A DNA stretch of 64,000 nt, from contig NW_026970923.1 in the NCBI RefSeq assembly GCF_963678635.1, positions 24,309-88,308 on the forward strand, read 5' to 3'. The position numbers and the translations under genes are program-made. Source of the DNA: Symsagittifera roscoffensis (Eukaryota; Xenacoelomorpha; Acoela; Convolutidae). Shown piece by piece: positions 1 through 12,626 of this stretch. The stretch's first letter is position 1. Each line of letters starts with the position of its first letter. The notes below the pieces were generated by a model. The model was not told the origin of the DNA, searched no databases, and saw only the letters and a list, made by a program, of their open reading frames with translations.

Positions 1-507
1 TAGAATGGTGGAGGTTTTTTCACAACGCGTTTAAAATCTTTCTTAGACTCTTAGTTGCTTCACTCAAGGAAGCAACCCTTGGTGCTAACATAGATAAATT
101 GATTATGTAAGAGTCTATGGAAACTGAAGCCCGCGGTTCACTGCGTTGTAACACGTAAAGGATGGTGCATATAAGTTGTGTCAAAAATTGGAGAGTAGTA
201 CAAGGCGGTATAGTATAGTAGAAAAAGCGAAAGTCTAGTTAAGCAAAATAGAAAAAAATTGGTGTTAAAAGAGGGATTAGAAATTAGACAAAGAGTCGGA
301 GTTGAGTTGTTAGATTGGTTATTTGTCTTAGTAGAAAAACGGTGACTTAATCTTTGTTATTAGCATTATTCGGGAGAATAATAGACTAGAACGGAAGACT
401 GTAGAATTGGTGATTCTACTGTATTACATGCTATAGTAACCTGAGCATAAGATTGGTATTTCATGATGAAAATGGTTGAAAATTGCGAAATTTGATTTTA
501 ACGTAAA
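1..507. other. unassigned DNA before the tandem duplication
   Basis: I see no convincing coding exon, LTR terminus or inverted repeat in this stretch. It ends at the left breakpoint of the 4.35-kb tandem duplication that begins at 508. Confidence 0.4.
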
Positions 508-2000
508 CCGACTGTATGACATTGTGGCAATGAAATTAAGTGATAGATAAGCTTAGTTTGAGAGCAAACAATCGTAATCGGACTCTGCACCTTGAATTTG
601 ACCTCTAGGGCAAAGAATTGGAAAAGCGCGCAAATTCTGGAACCCCCCCCCCCCCCGGATTGGGAACCACTAGTCCGATTCTTTATGAAAATTGGTGGGT
701 GACTAATAGAGATGATTTTAGGCGGGCATGCAAATTTCCAGTCCCCTGGGACCCCTGGGGGGCGAGTAATAATGATTTCCGAAAAAATGCAACTAGCACT
801 TTTTGTAAACCGGTAAAAAATGGTCAGAATGACTTCATTTTGCAATATGTTATAGCCCTAGACGAGGGAAGTTCACCACCGGGATTTTGAACGCATCCGG
901 TTATTACTTCCGGTTTTACGCCCTATGTAAACAAAACCCACTTTTTGTTATTTCTCAACCCCTGATAATGCTAGGAGGCTGAAACTTGGAAGGATGGTAA
1001 GTTCGGAGAAGACCTATAATGTATTAATGTTTGGACCCAATCCGGCGATACGTCGGAAGCTATTAGCACTTGAAAATTGATTTAGGCTATTAACACCTGA
1101 TAGTGATAATTGACTTGTGAATTTATTGCACCAATGTGAAGGGGGGCCCAACCCAGTAGGGGGAACCCTAGTGACCCAATCCTCTCCGGAACTTCCTATG
1201 GGGTGAAAATGACAATTTTAGCGAAAAATGTTAATTGACCCGAATTTTTCGAAAATAGGGGAAGGGATGGTCTGATATGAAGGAAACTTAGTGGGAATGA
1301 TCTCCCATCGAAAAATAGACGTTTGGATGAGTTTGACCTCATTTGACCTTGGATAACCTCTAAGAGGTCATTTGGCATTTTTGACCCCAAGACCCCCGAA
1401 ACCCCTGAAAAGCGATAAATTAGCATTGGACTTTCGATAATAACGGCAAACAAGTAAAAACACAGCCCCGGGACAAAAATTGGGAACATCTATGGGGGGA
1501 AATGGGAATTTCGGGATGAAGAGTTTATGAACAGCCCTAGCATTTTAAATAAGTTCTTGTGGTGGTTTTTCGGATCAAAACGGACAGGGGGAAGGGAATT
1601 ACCCAGCCCTTGGACTTAGGGGAATAAAATTAAAAATGACAAAAACTGGAAACTTTTCAAGTATCACGGAAGTTAAATTCCCGGTTGTGTGAGAACTACC
1701 CTATTCATAGGAAAGGGAAAAAGTAAGAACTAAAATAAAATCATGCAAGGGGTCATTTGTCAAATACGATTGGGAGCTGATTTTGTAGTTGAACCCAATG
1801 TTTGCTCAGTATGTCCTGATTAACTAAGTGCAACCCCGATGTTTAATTAAAGCTGACCTAATGGTTGATTCAGCTGATAAGTCCTGAGTGGCAGCTAGTT
1901 AAGTGAATGTTAGTAGGGATGGGGAACGGTACGCCTCTGATTGAACCAAAAGTAAATAAAGATAATGATACGCGATTAAGGTACAACCACCGAACTGAAC

Positions 2001-2150
2001 AGAACAGTGATAACTACTAGAGAGAGTAGTGCGTTTTCAGTTACGTAGACAGAACAGTGATAACTATGATTGAGAGTAGTTGGTTCTCGGTCAGAGTTAG
2101 AGAACAGTGATAACTACTAGAGAGAGTAGTGGGTTCTCAGTTACTTGGAG
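2001..2150. repeat. three-unit hairpin repeat, about 50-bp period
   Basis: Three imperfect units start at 2001, 2051 and 2101 with AGAACAGTGATAACTA. Units 1 and 3 contain complementary ACTACT and AGTAGT arms around AGAGAG, and the middle unit is a degenerate version. The array is copied with the tandem duplication at about 6350-6499. Confidence 0.75.
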
Positions 2151-4519
2151 AACAAGATTGAGACTTTTGGAATTCAGACGGGTCCTGAGAGTGACTCGTG
2201 AAATTTTTAAAGTGAGTCCTCGACGCGAGATTTTTAGTGAAGCTTTGTGAAGCAAGTTGAAGAGTTGTTTAGATTTGTTTGTAAAGTGAACTGCAAGAGG
2301 CAGTTATCTGGAACTTATGGCAGATTAAATTCATTGATACTTAATAAATTGTATTCAAGCCCCTAAGCGGCCCTTATACTCAGCAATTTACATATTTATT
2401 TCTGAATTCAATTACTATCCAGTTTCTTGCGATTCGTTCCAGGGAAAAGAACAGTCGAGAGCAATTGAGTAAAGGGGACGCAACCCAGTGTAGTACATCG
2501 ATCGACCACCAAATTCAACCTTTCAACCGAAGGGATTGTCGCCAAATACCGGATCGTAGCTCACCCCTTGCTGGTTCTGGTTTTTAGGGAAGGGACTCAG
2601 CGGACAATATAGGAGGGATATATTGGGTCTAAATAGTCAAAATTCCCCAAGACGACAATTAAGCATACTATCAGCTAAGCCAGCCGGGCATTAGCGTTAA
2701 TTGCATCTGCTTAAAATTGATAACGACGCTTTAAAAATATCATTTGCAACTGGTTTCTTTCAAAAAAACATCAGTTTTGATTGATGATTCTAATAAAGTT
2801 ATTAACAATTAATTCGTATTTTCATCATATCGTTATACTCTTGTTAAATATAATATGTTCTGCCCATGAAAGGATAACATTGAAAGAGCTAAATTTTTCT
2901 ATATATATTGTTTGGGTCTGTTTTAATCAAACAGATTCAATTGAAGCCATCAAATTTAATGTAGCTCCATTGGTAATTTTTCCTGGTTGAGATCTGCTAC
3001 TTATTTGTTTCAGACTTTCAATGTTGTCCCAATGTTAATTGGGCCACAATTAATTTATAGTCAAAACAGGTTTTTATAGTAGCGGAAAAAGATGAAAGAA
3101 AAACTTCATTTTTGGGTCGCAATAGTCTAAAAATGAGTCACTGAAAAACCTGGAAACTAGTCGTTTTATTGTCTGAAAATGTGTCGCGGTATAATCTGAC
3201 AATGCGTCGTGATAGTCTGGATACCAAGTCTGAAAAGAAGAATTTTAGTAGAAAGCTGCGCTTTTTTTCAAAAAGAAATCCAAGAAGCTTTATTTGGAGG
3301 CAAAGTTATTAAGTTTTGTGGACATGACATCATAATGAGCAAGCTTCAAAATAATTGTTAGCAAAATCCAGATTACCATATCTGACTTCTGGATTTTTTC
3401 ATTAAAAGTTCGTATTGAGCTTTCACAGTTTTCATTTGGTCAATGAGGTAGTTTGATGTCGGTTATTAGTTTTAAAATCCTTAGTCTCTCATAGTTGATG
3501 CTGAAGACTTGAAACTGTTTTGGAAAACTTTAATATGTTTGATTGTTTTTTTAGGTCAATCAAATTGATTTTCCGAGGCCTCTAAAATAACCATACGGAA
3601 CAATTTATTTTAAAAAAAAACGGCCAAAAAACAGTTTTTACCTTTTTTTGAACAAATTTGAAAATTTGCATTTTCTTTTCGATGCGCTCATCCTTCACAA
3701 GAAGTACATGTTTGCACCGAAAGAACCATTAGAAATTTTATGTACTGTTGTATGAAAGTAGATGTCTTAAGATAGTATCAGAGGGGTAACAGTTTGGAGG
3801 ACTAGGGAGTAGAAACTCTTGGGGGGGGGGGGCATGAGACTCTTTTCGGTAAAGTTATGGGGGTTTGAAAATGCCAATGAAGAAAACTAAGAATAGTTAA
3901 AGCTAAGTGATATAGTTCGTTTTGATAAAACTCAAATGGCCAATTAATACTGTTCAGATATCATTTATATTGAATATATGAACATGCTTGAAATTTTTTG
4001 TCAAAATCTACATCAGACAATAAAAGACTGATGGAGCCCTATTAGCCTTAAGTCGATCACTCTTCTTGCTTCAGTGATTGAAAGTTGGGAAAAACAGTGT
4101 GCTTAAGTTTTTTTTATTTTTTTCCACACAAAATTATGTGTTACAAATAGTCACTAAAATATATCGAGAGATATGTCGATTTAAGGTCCTCGCAATCAAT
4201 TTTGAACGACAATAATTTCTCTTCAATCATTTACTTCAATTTTGAGCAATTTTTTTAGCAATATTTAATATTTCAAAGAACGTAAGACAAAATTTAGTTA
4301 TAAACTAAAAAAAATCAGCATTTTTTGAAATTTAATTCTGCGGTCTGAACTTTCTGTACTAATTGCAAGAGAACACGATTTGTTTTATGTTTAATTGCAA
4401 TAGATCATCGCTTGTGACGATTTATATTGATAGATCAAAAAAACTCTTAACCAGAATTTTGGAACTGGTAGCATCGAGCAAGAGGGAATTTAATTAACCA
4501 ATTGTACCCAGCAGACTTT

Positions 4520-4861
4520 TGAGTTTAAACTCGGGGCGGCTCACTCATAGAGTAGTTTCAGATAAGTTACACCGTCTGTTCGTAACGCTATCTTATTTTC
4601 GGCCGGATAGATTCGTGCAACTTCTTAGACAAATACAGATCTTAATCGTATTATTATATCTCCTAGTCTCAATAGATCTAGTGTATACTAGTCTTTGCGA
4701 TGTTCGATATCAGGAACTGTTCTGGAGAAGAGCAACTGTTTGCTAAGTTAAATTTATTCTGTTCTGTCTGAAACTATAAATAGTTTCAGCCTTACAAATT
4801 ATTGTAGGTGTTAGTTATGGATCATGATTGGTAAGTTCTAAGTATTTTACAGAGATAGTTT
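4520..4861 (-). mobile_element. truncated solo LTR (gypsy-class), duplication copy 1
   Basis: Matches the LTR at 8865-9262 from its TGAGTT end but stops at 4861, where the tandem-duplication junction cuts it. It is a diverged relative of the 410-bp LTRs of the large element at 44883-63790, sharing the block around ATCTTATTTTCGGCCGGATAG. It carries a short inverted repeat at 4768-4789 that could form a hairpin. Confidence 0.75.
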
Positions 4862-4862
4862 G

Positions 4863-7800
4863 CCGACTGTATGACATTGTGGCAATGAAATTAAGTGATA
4901 GATAAGCTTAGTTTGAGAGCAAACAATCGTAATCGGACTCTGCACCTTGAATTTGACCTCTAGGGCAAAGAATTGGAAAAGCGCGCAAATTCTGGAAACC
5001 CCCCCCCCGGATTGGGAACCACTAGTCCAATTCTTTATGAAAATTGGTGGGTGACTAATAGAGATGATTTTAGGCGGGCATGCAAATTTCCAGTCCCCTG
5101 GGTCCCCTGGGGGGCGAGTAATAATGATTTCCAAAAATGCAACTAGCACTTTTTGTAAACCGGTAAAAAATGGTCAGAATGACTTCATTTTGCAATATGT
5201 TATAGCCCTAGACGAGGGAAGTTCACCACCGGGATTTTGAACGCATCCGGTTATTACTTCCGGTTTTACGCCTTATGTAAACAAAACCCACTTTTTGTTA
5301 TTTCTCAACCCCTGATAATGCTAGGAGGCTGAAACTTGGAAGGATGGTAAGTTCGGAGAAGACCTATAATGTATTAATGTTTGGACCCAATCCGGCAATA
5401 CGTCGGAAGCTATTAGCACTTGAAAATTGATTTAGGCTATTAACACCTGATAGTGATAATTGACTTGTGAATTTATTGCACCAATGTGAAGGGGGGCCCA
5501 ACCCAGTAGGGGGAACCCTAGTGACCCAATCCTCTCCGGAACTTCCTATGGGGTGAAAATGGAAATTTTAGGGAAAAGTGTTAATTGACCCAAATTTTTC
5601 GAAAATAGGGGAAGGGATGGTCTGATATGAAGGAAACTTAGTGGGAATGATCTCCCATCGAAAGTTAGACGTTTGGATGAGTTTGACCTCATTTGACCTT
5701 GGATAACCTCTAGGAGGTCATTTGGCATTTTTGACCCCAAGACCCCCGGAACCCCTGAAAAGCGATAAATTAGCATTGAACTTTCGATAATAACGGCAAA
5801 CAAGTAAAAATACAGCCCCGGTACAAAAATTGGGAACATCTATGGGGGGAAATGGGAATTTCGGGATGAAGATTTTATGAACAGCCCTAGCATTTTAAAT
5901 AAGTTCTTGTGGTGGTTTTTCGGATCAAAACGGACAGGGGAAGGGAATTACCCAGCCCTTGGACTTAGGGGAATAAAATTAAAAATGACAAAAACTGGAA
6001 ACTTTTCAAGTATCACGGAAGTTAAATTCCCGGTTGTGTGAGAACTACCCTATTCATAGGAAAGGGAAAAAGTAAGAACTAAAATAAAATCATGCAAGGG
6101 GTCATTTGTCAAATACGATTGGGAGCTGATTTTGTAGTTGAACCCAATGTTTGCTCAGTATGTCCTGATTAACTAAGTGCAACCCCGATGTTTAATTAAA
6201 GCTGACCTAATGGTTGATTCAGCTGATAAGTCCTGAGTGGCAGCTAGTTAAAGGAATGTTAGTAGGGATGGGGAACGGTACGCCTCTGATTGAACCAAAA
6301 GTAAATAAAGATAATGATACGCGATTAAGGTACAACCACCGAACTGAACAGAACAGTGATAACTACTAGAGAGAGTAGTGGGTTTTCAGTTACGTAGACA
6401 GAACAGTGATAACTATGATTGAGAGTAGTTGGTTCTCGGTCAGAGTTAGAGAACAGTGATAACTACTAGAGAGAGTAGTGGGTTCTCAGTTACTTGGAGA
6501 ACAAGATTGAGACTTTTGGAATTCAGACGGGTCCTGAGAGTGACTCGTGAAATTTTTAAAGTGAGTCCTCGACGCGAGATTTTTAGTGAAGCTTTGTGAA
6601 GCAAGTTGAAGAGTTGTTTAGATTTGTTTGTAAAGTGAACTGCAAGAGGCAGTTATCTGGAACTTATGGCAGATTAAATTCATTGATACTTAATAAATTG
6701 TATTCAAGCCCCTAAGCGGCCCCTATACTCAGCAATTTACATATTTATTTCTGAATTCAATTACTATCCAGTTTCTTGCGATTCGTTCCGGGGAAAAGAA
6801 CAGTCGAGAGCAATTGAGTAAAGGGGACGCAACCCAGTGTAGTACATCGATCGACCACCAAATTCAACCTTTCAACCGAAGGGATTGTCGCCAAATACCG
6901 GATCGTAGCTCACCCCTTGCTGGTTCTGGTATTTAGGGAAGGGACTCAGCGGACAATATAGGAGGGATATATTGGGTCTAAATAGTCAAAATTCCCCAAG
7001 ACGACAATTAAGCATACTATCAGCTAAGCCAGCCGGGCATTAGCGTTAATTGCATCTGCTTAAAATTGATAACGACGCTTTAAAAATATCATTTGCAACT
7101 GGTTTCTTTCAAAAAAACATCAGTTTTGATTGATGATTCTAATAAAGTTATTAACAATTAATTCGTATTTTCATCATATCGTTATACTCTTGCTAAATAT
7201 AATATGTTCTGCCCATGAAAGGATAACATTGAAAGAGCTAAATTTTTCTATATATATTGTTTGGGTCTGTTTTAATCAAACAGATTCAATTGAAGCCATC
7301 AAATTTAATGTAGCTCCATTGGTAATTTTTCCTGGTTGAGATCTGCTACTTATTTGTTTCAGACTTTCAATGTTGTCCCAATGTTAAATGGGCCACAATT
7401 AATTTATAGTCAAAACAGGTTTTTATAGTAGCGGAAAAAGATGAAAGAAAAACATCATTTTTGGGTCGCAATAGTCTAAAAATGAGTCACTGAAAAACCT
7501 GGAAACTAGTCGTTTTATTGTCTGAAAATGTGTCGCAGTATAATCTGACAATGCGTCGTGATAGTCTGGATACCAAGTCTGGAAAGAAGATTTTTAGTAG
7601 AAAGCTGCGCTTTTTTTCAAAAAGAAATCCAAGAAGCTATATTTGGAGGCAAAGTTATTAAGTTTTGTGGACATGACATCATAATGAGCAAGCTTCAAAA
7701 ATAATTGTTAGCAAAATCCGGATTAGCATATCTGACTTCTGGATTTTTTCATTAAAAGTTCGTGTTGAGCTTTCACAGTTTTCATTTGGTCAATGAGGTA

Positions 7801-9206
7801 GTTTGATGTCGGTTATAGATTTAAAAATCCTTAGTCTCTCATAGTTGATGCTGAAGACTTGAAACTGTTTTGGAAAACTTCAATATGTTTGATTGTTTTT
7901 TTAGGTCAATCAAATTGATTTTCCGAGGCCTCTAAAATAACCATACGGAACAAATTATAAAAAAAAAAACGGCCAAAAAACAGTTTTTACCTTTTTTTGA
8001 GCAAATTTGAAAATTTGCATTTTCTTTTCGATGCGCATCCTTCACAAGAAGTATATGTTTGCACCGAAAGCGCCATTAGAAAATTTTTGTACTGTTGTAT
8101 GAAAGTAGATGTCTTAAGATAGTATCAGAGGGGTAACAGTTTGGAGGACTAGGGAGTAGAAACTCTTGGGGGGGGGGGGGGGCATGAGACCTTTTTCGGT
8201 AAAATTATGGGGGTTTGAAAATGCCAATGAAGAAAACTAAGAATAGTTAAAGCTAAGTGATATAGTTCGTTTTAATAAAACTCAAATGGCCAATTAATAC
8301 TGTTCAGATATCATTTATATTGAATATATGAACATGCTTGAAATTTTTTGTCAAAATCTACATCAGACAATAAAAGACTGATGGAGCCCTATTTGCCTTA
8401 AGCCGATCACTCTTCTTGCTTCAGTGATTGAATGTTGTGAAAAACAGTGTGCTTAAGTTTTTTTTACTTTTTTTCCACACAAAATTATGTAGTACAAATA
8501 GTCACTAAAATATATCGAGAGATATATCGATTTAAGGTCCTCGCAATCAATTTTGAACGACAATAATTTCTCTTCAATCACTTACTTCAATTTTGAGCAA
8601 TTTTTTAAAGCAATATTTCAAAGAATGTAAGACAAAATTTAGTTATAAACTTAAAAAAATCAGCATTTTTTGAAATTTAGATCTGCGGTCTGAACTTTCT
8701 GTGCTACTTGCAAGAGAACACGATTTGTTTTATGTTTAATTGCAATAGATCATCGCTTGTGACGATTTATATTGATAGATCAAAAAAATTTTTAACCAGA
8801 ATTTTGGAACTGGTAACATCGAGCAAGAGGGAATTTAATTAACCAATTGTACCCAGCAGACTTTTGAGTTTAAACTCGGGGTGGCTCACTCATAGAGTAG
8901 TTTCAGATAAGTTACACCGTCTCTTCGTAACGCTATCTTATTTTCGGCCGGATAGATTCGTGCAGCTTCTTAGACAAATACAGATCTTAATCGTATTATT
9001 ATATCTCCTAGTCTCAATAAATCTAGTGTATACTAGTCTTTGCGATATTCGATATCAGGAACTGTTCTGGAGAAGAGCAACTGTTTGCTAAGTTAAATTT
9101 ATTCTGTTCTGTCTGAAACTATAAATAGTTTCAGCCTTACAAATTATTGTAGGTGTTAGTTATGGATCATGATTGGTTAGTTCTAAGTATTTTACAGAGA
9201 TAGTTT
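4863..9206. repeat. tandem segmental duplication, copy 2 (4.35 kb)
   Basis: Second copy of 508-4861 in direct orientation. It runs into a full-length solo LTR (8865-9262) of which copy 1 holds only the first part. Poly-G length differs between the copies (for example 3822-3832 against about 8168-8182). An assembly of two haplotypes end to end would give the same picture. Confidence 0.9.
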
Positions 9207-9262
9207 ATCAAGAAAATAATAGGTTAAAATAAATAAAAATTGCTTGTTTTGAACTGGTTCCA
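8865..9262 (-). mobile_element. solo LTR (398 bp) with 4-bp target duplication
   Basis: Begins TGAGTTTA and ends GGTTCCA, so it has TG...CA ends like the 410-bp LTRs at 44883 and 63381, to which it is clearly related but diverged. The flanking tetranucleotides are CTTT on both sides (8861-8864 and 9263-9266), as expected for a gypsy-class insertion reduced to a solo LTR by recombination. A hairpin lies at 9113-9134. Orientation is assigned by analogy with the coding element. Confidence 0.85.
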
Positions 9263-9627
9263 CTTTGGCAATTTTGTGTTTATGAAAAATGCATGGTGCC
9301 TCAGTAAACTGTAATAGCCTTGAACTTACATTTGACAAAACATATTTCGTGACCAAGGGCGGTTTTAGGACTTTCTCTAGAGGAAGGGAGATATTATTTC
9401 AGTTATTGATTATCGGAGGAACTGTGTGCTTAAGTTTTTGTTCCGACCATTGAAAATAGGAAAGAACTTTGTATTCGGGCGTGTTTTAGTATTTTTTTAA
9501 ACTTTTTTGTTGTTTTCCACGCAATTCTAGGACTTTCTCTAGAAGAAGGGATGGATTTTTTAAAACTTTCTGAATTTTTTGGACCAAAGTGGTTTCTGAG
9601 CTCTCTCGAATCATTATAAATACCCTA

Positions 9628-9832
9628 GTTCTTGTTCCTTTCCCCACCCACCTCACACAAACATGATTTTTATGGTGTAACGAGCAAATTTACAAGGTTT
9701 TTTATGAGCACCAAATATGTTTGTCATAGCCTAGTCAGTCCGTTTGACAATAATATTCATATCAATTGAACAATGTGAACAAAATTTTAGTTTGTAAAGT
9801 TTTGCAGGTGGGGGGGAGGAAAAAGAAAACCA
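9628..9832. mobile_element. hAT-type MITE, degenerate copy
   Basis: About 205 bp, flanked by an 8-bp direct repeat ATACCCTA at 9620-9627 and 9833-9840. It carries the family's internal features: a pyrimidine-rich left end, CCCACCTCAC, ATGTTTGTCATAGCCTA, and GCAGGTGGGGGG before a purine-rich right end. The terminal inverted repeats have decayed compared with the copies at 12286 and 13662. Confidence 0.75.
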
Positions 9833-10179
9833 ATACCCTATTTCTGCAGCGAATTTAGATGGGGACCCATCTGATCCCCCGTTTTTAGACTATTTTGATC
9901 GCGTTCCAAAAAAACTCAATCTTTTAGTCAATTATTTGCGAAAGTACTCAAAATGCCTTTTTTGGCATGATTTTCAAATGCCTTTTTTTCACAAAGTTTG
10001 CCTCCGGCGCAAAAAGTTTGGATGTGGGGGAGAGTGGAGAAGATATGGATTTTTCAAATCTGTATCCCCCAGCCCCCTATTTTGCTCCAACTCACATGAA
10101 TACCGATCTTATACTATTTCTTATCGCCTGTAAATTTTTACAAGCATTACGAGGCCAAACTGTGCATTTTATGAATTGT

Positions 10180-10745
10180 ATGCGGATTCCGCAATAGCCA
10201 AAAATCAGAATTGTCGCCGAATCCGCAATACTGCTATTTTTCTTTTTCATTTGATCTTTTCTGCTGTTTTGGATTCCACAGACAAATAGCAAAGAAACTG
10301 TATTGCTCAAAATTGCTTCGAAACAGGCAACTTTGCGGAATCGGCAACAAAATGTGTGGTATCCGGAACCATTTTTTGAAATCCATGATCAAATAATAAA
10401 ATTTATTTAGTAAACTTAAGCTGTCGCGGAATCCGCAACTGTCAGTGGAATCCGCAAACTAAAAGTAAAATCCGCAAAATATAAGCGTGTTCTGCAAATT
10501 GTAAGCGGAAACCGCAAACTGTAAGCGGAATCCGCATAAAATTGCGCAATCCACTTACGTTTGCGGAATCCGCTCACATTTGGGGAATACGGAACAACTA
10601 CTTATATTTGCTCGTTGCGGAATCCGCAACAAATTCAATGTGCCGACAAAATTTACGTTAGTATTTGTTCGCGGAATCCACAGAAATTTTGCAAGCGGGA
10701 TCCACTTGCTTTTTGGAACATGTTTGGAACTTGTCTCTGGAATCC
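10180..10745. repeat. array of palindromic GCGGAATCCGCAA motifs
   Basis: About fourteen exact or degenerate copies of the self-complementary motif TTGCGGAATCCGCAA are scattered here, densest between 10420 and 10630 where several recur about every 20 bp (10425, 10445, 10468, 10508, 10527, 10562, 10616). Spacers are AT-rich and similar to one another (AACTGTAAG-like). Short open frames across the array differ by frame and are not convincing genes. Confidence 0.7.
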
Positions 10746-10818
10746 AGGAACACACAAACACAAAATTGTGCGCCTATACAGTGCACAGTTTGGCCTCGTA
10801 ATGAGAAAGTTTTTTCTT

Positions 10819-10975
10819 CGAATTGTCCGATTGTTATGAAAATTGTGATGCGGACTAATTAGGCCATGACAAACATATTTGCTGGGCTTCATAGTTATTC
10901 TTGCAAAACCACGCGTTGCACCGAAAATTTGATGCTCGTGTCAGGCGGGGTGGGAGGGAGGGGTAAAGAACAACT
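10819..10975. mobile_element. hAT-type MITE, partial copy
   Basis: Shares with the family the block TTGTCCGATTGTTATGAAAA, GACTAATTAGGCCATGACAAACAT and a G-rich right end followed by a purine run. The left terminus is not recognisable and no 8-bp target duplication was found, so this is a truncated or decayed copy. Confidence 0.5.
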
Positions 10976-11517
10976 TTTTTTATACTGGATGCCGAAAAGT
11001 ATGAAAACTCGTATTACAAAAATAGTTATAAGCAACATTAATTTTTTGACCACGTTTTTTTTCGATATTTGGAGAGGCTAATCGCACTGCAGTGCTTATT
11101 TTGCACGTGTACGAAGAGACATATGACAAATGGATACTTTTAGAAAATTTAGTTCAATAGTTCAAATCTACGTTTTCAACAGAAGCCGAGACACCTAAGG
11201 AAACGGTAACCACCACACCCAAGAATCCATAGTAATGTCGAGAAACAGTGAGTACCATAGTCTTCGACAAAGCAATATGTTCCGTTTAGTAATTCAGTTT
11301 ACCACTATGTCAATCATCCAGACTTTCATCAACGTACATCCCTTGCAAGATATTTTAAAGCTATGCATCTTCTTTAAAGAATTTTTGCAAGATTCTTGCA
11401 AGATCTTGCAAGATAACCTCCCTTAATTATCTAGGCAGGGTATAGCTTTTTAAGTCTCGAAAAATTAAATGATACGATGATGTGTCTCAGATTTGAAGCA
11501 AACGACATTTTTTATTC

Positions 11518-11728
11518 GGCGCTTTTCCCTTTTCCCTACACCTACGATTTACTGTTCGCCTTGTCCCATTGTTACAAAAATGGCCTGCTGACTAATTATC
11601 TAATTGCCCTGACTTACATATTTGGTTGTCATACGTAACGTTCTAAAACCCCTGGTTACACCATGAAACTGATGCTTATGTAAGTTGGAGAACGGGGGGG
11701 GGGGGGGGGGGGGGGTTGAAAAAGAGCT
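11518..11728. mobile_element. hAT-type MITE
   Basis: About 211 bp, flanked by the 8-bp direct repeat TTTTATTC (11510-11517 and 11729-11736). The left end GGCGCTTTTCCC and right end GAAAAAGAGC are imperfect inverted repeats of the family consensus GGCTCTTTTTCC. A pure G run of more than 20 bases (about 11694-11715) lies just inside the right end. Confidence 0.75.
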
Positions 11729-12285
11729 TTTTATTCATTGTGTTTGCTCAAACTTTAAAATAGTGTTTCCGCTCAAAACAAAAAAAATTGGATGAGAAAA
11801 ATGTCTTATTAAAAACATTTTTTTTCTCTTATACAATACCGAAGCTTAAGCGAAATTAAATTGAATATAAAAATATGTTATTTGCTTGAAGTCTTTAGAC
11901 ATTGGTGGAGTTGTCGCTAAATAACAGAAAAAAGTTTCGATGAAAGCAATTTTTAACCTGCTTATTTTGATCAATTTTCAAATTTCGTTATTCCACCAAA
12001 AACAATCCTTGCAAAAGTTGGTTTCCTTGCAAAGATTAACTAAAATTTTTTCCGAAGCGTATAACAAATCAGCTCCCCTCTTATACCATTCTCTATTCAG
12101 CTTGTACTTTTACTAAATGAAACTTAGGTTAACAGTGCCAGGTTGTTTTGACATCTGGCATGTATGCCAACAAGCCAATTCCAAACACATTTGGCATTAT
12201 CTATCTATAAGCTAGTAAATACAATAGTTGATTCAAAAAACTAGTTTCATCAAAGATTTTGGGGAGGGGCGGTAAAATAGCCATA

Positions 12286-12493
12286 GGCTCTTTTTCCTTC
12301 CCCCCCCCCCCCCCACCTCACTCAAACATGAATTTTATACTCTAACGAGTGGTTTTACAAGGTTAATTATGATGATTAAATATGTTTGTCATGGCCTAAT
12401 TAGTCTTCATGTCAATTTTCATGACAATCGGAAGAAGCGAACAGTAACTTTAAATATAAAAATTTGCAGGTGGGGTAAAAAGGAAAAAGAGCC
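12286..12493. mobile_element. hAT-type MITE, intact ends
   Basis: 208 bp with perfect terminal inverted repeats GGCTCTTTTTCC / GGAAAAAGAGCC and a perfect 8-bp target duplication TAGCCATA (12278-12285 and 12494-12501). Eight-bp duplications are typical of hAT-superfamily transposition. The element is non-coding and carries a C run next to its left repeat. It lies about 130 bp upstream of a retinol-saturase exon and is in the opposite orientation to the copy at 13662. Confidence 0.9.
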
Positions 12494-12626
12494 TAGCCAT
12501 ATCCATATATTGAGAGGTAAACAAAAATTTCAAAGTGTTTTGAAGTTTAGAATTTACTGAATGTTTGTCACAATACTGATCATAATAAATTGTCATCATT
12601 TCGTTCTGTTTTTTTTTTCGTCTTAG

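Larger units (their letters stand above)
508..4861. repeat. tandem segmental duplication, copy 1 (4.35 kb)
   Basis: This segment is repeated almost base for base at 4863-9206, with an offset drifting from 4355 to 4345 because of small indels. Differences are sparse (roughly 1-2 percent by eye) and concentrate in poly-C/G runs near 643 and 3822. The copy ends inside an LTR-like sequence that is complete only in copy 2, and the junction at 4861-4863 joins that truncated LTR directly to the left breakpoint. I recognise no conserved coding frame; the short open frames differ between copies by many replacement changes and are probably not genes. Confidence 0.9.

Noticed and set aside
618-890. 90-codon plus-strand frame and its opposite-strand counterpart
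   Set aside because: Runs through a poly-C tract, and the frame is shifted in copy 2 by the tract's length change.
1196-1489. 97-codon minus-strand frame preserved in both duplication copies
   Set aside because: The two copies differ by several replacement changes with no bias to silent ones, and no family is recognised. Most likely chance survival in a recent duplication.
2781-2990. 69-codon frame identical in both duplication copies
   Set aside because: Low-complexity hydrophobic translation of AT-rich DNA with no exon signals. Identity only reflects recency.
4519-4746. 75-codon frame found again at 8864 and 63328
   Set aside because: It lies inside LTR sequence; repeated because the LTRs are repeated, not because it is a gene.
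10438-10760. Possible CRISPR-like array (regularly spaced palindromic repeats)
   Set aside because: Repeats are too short and degenerate, spacers are similar to each other rather than unique, and the context is eukaryotic.
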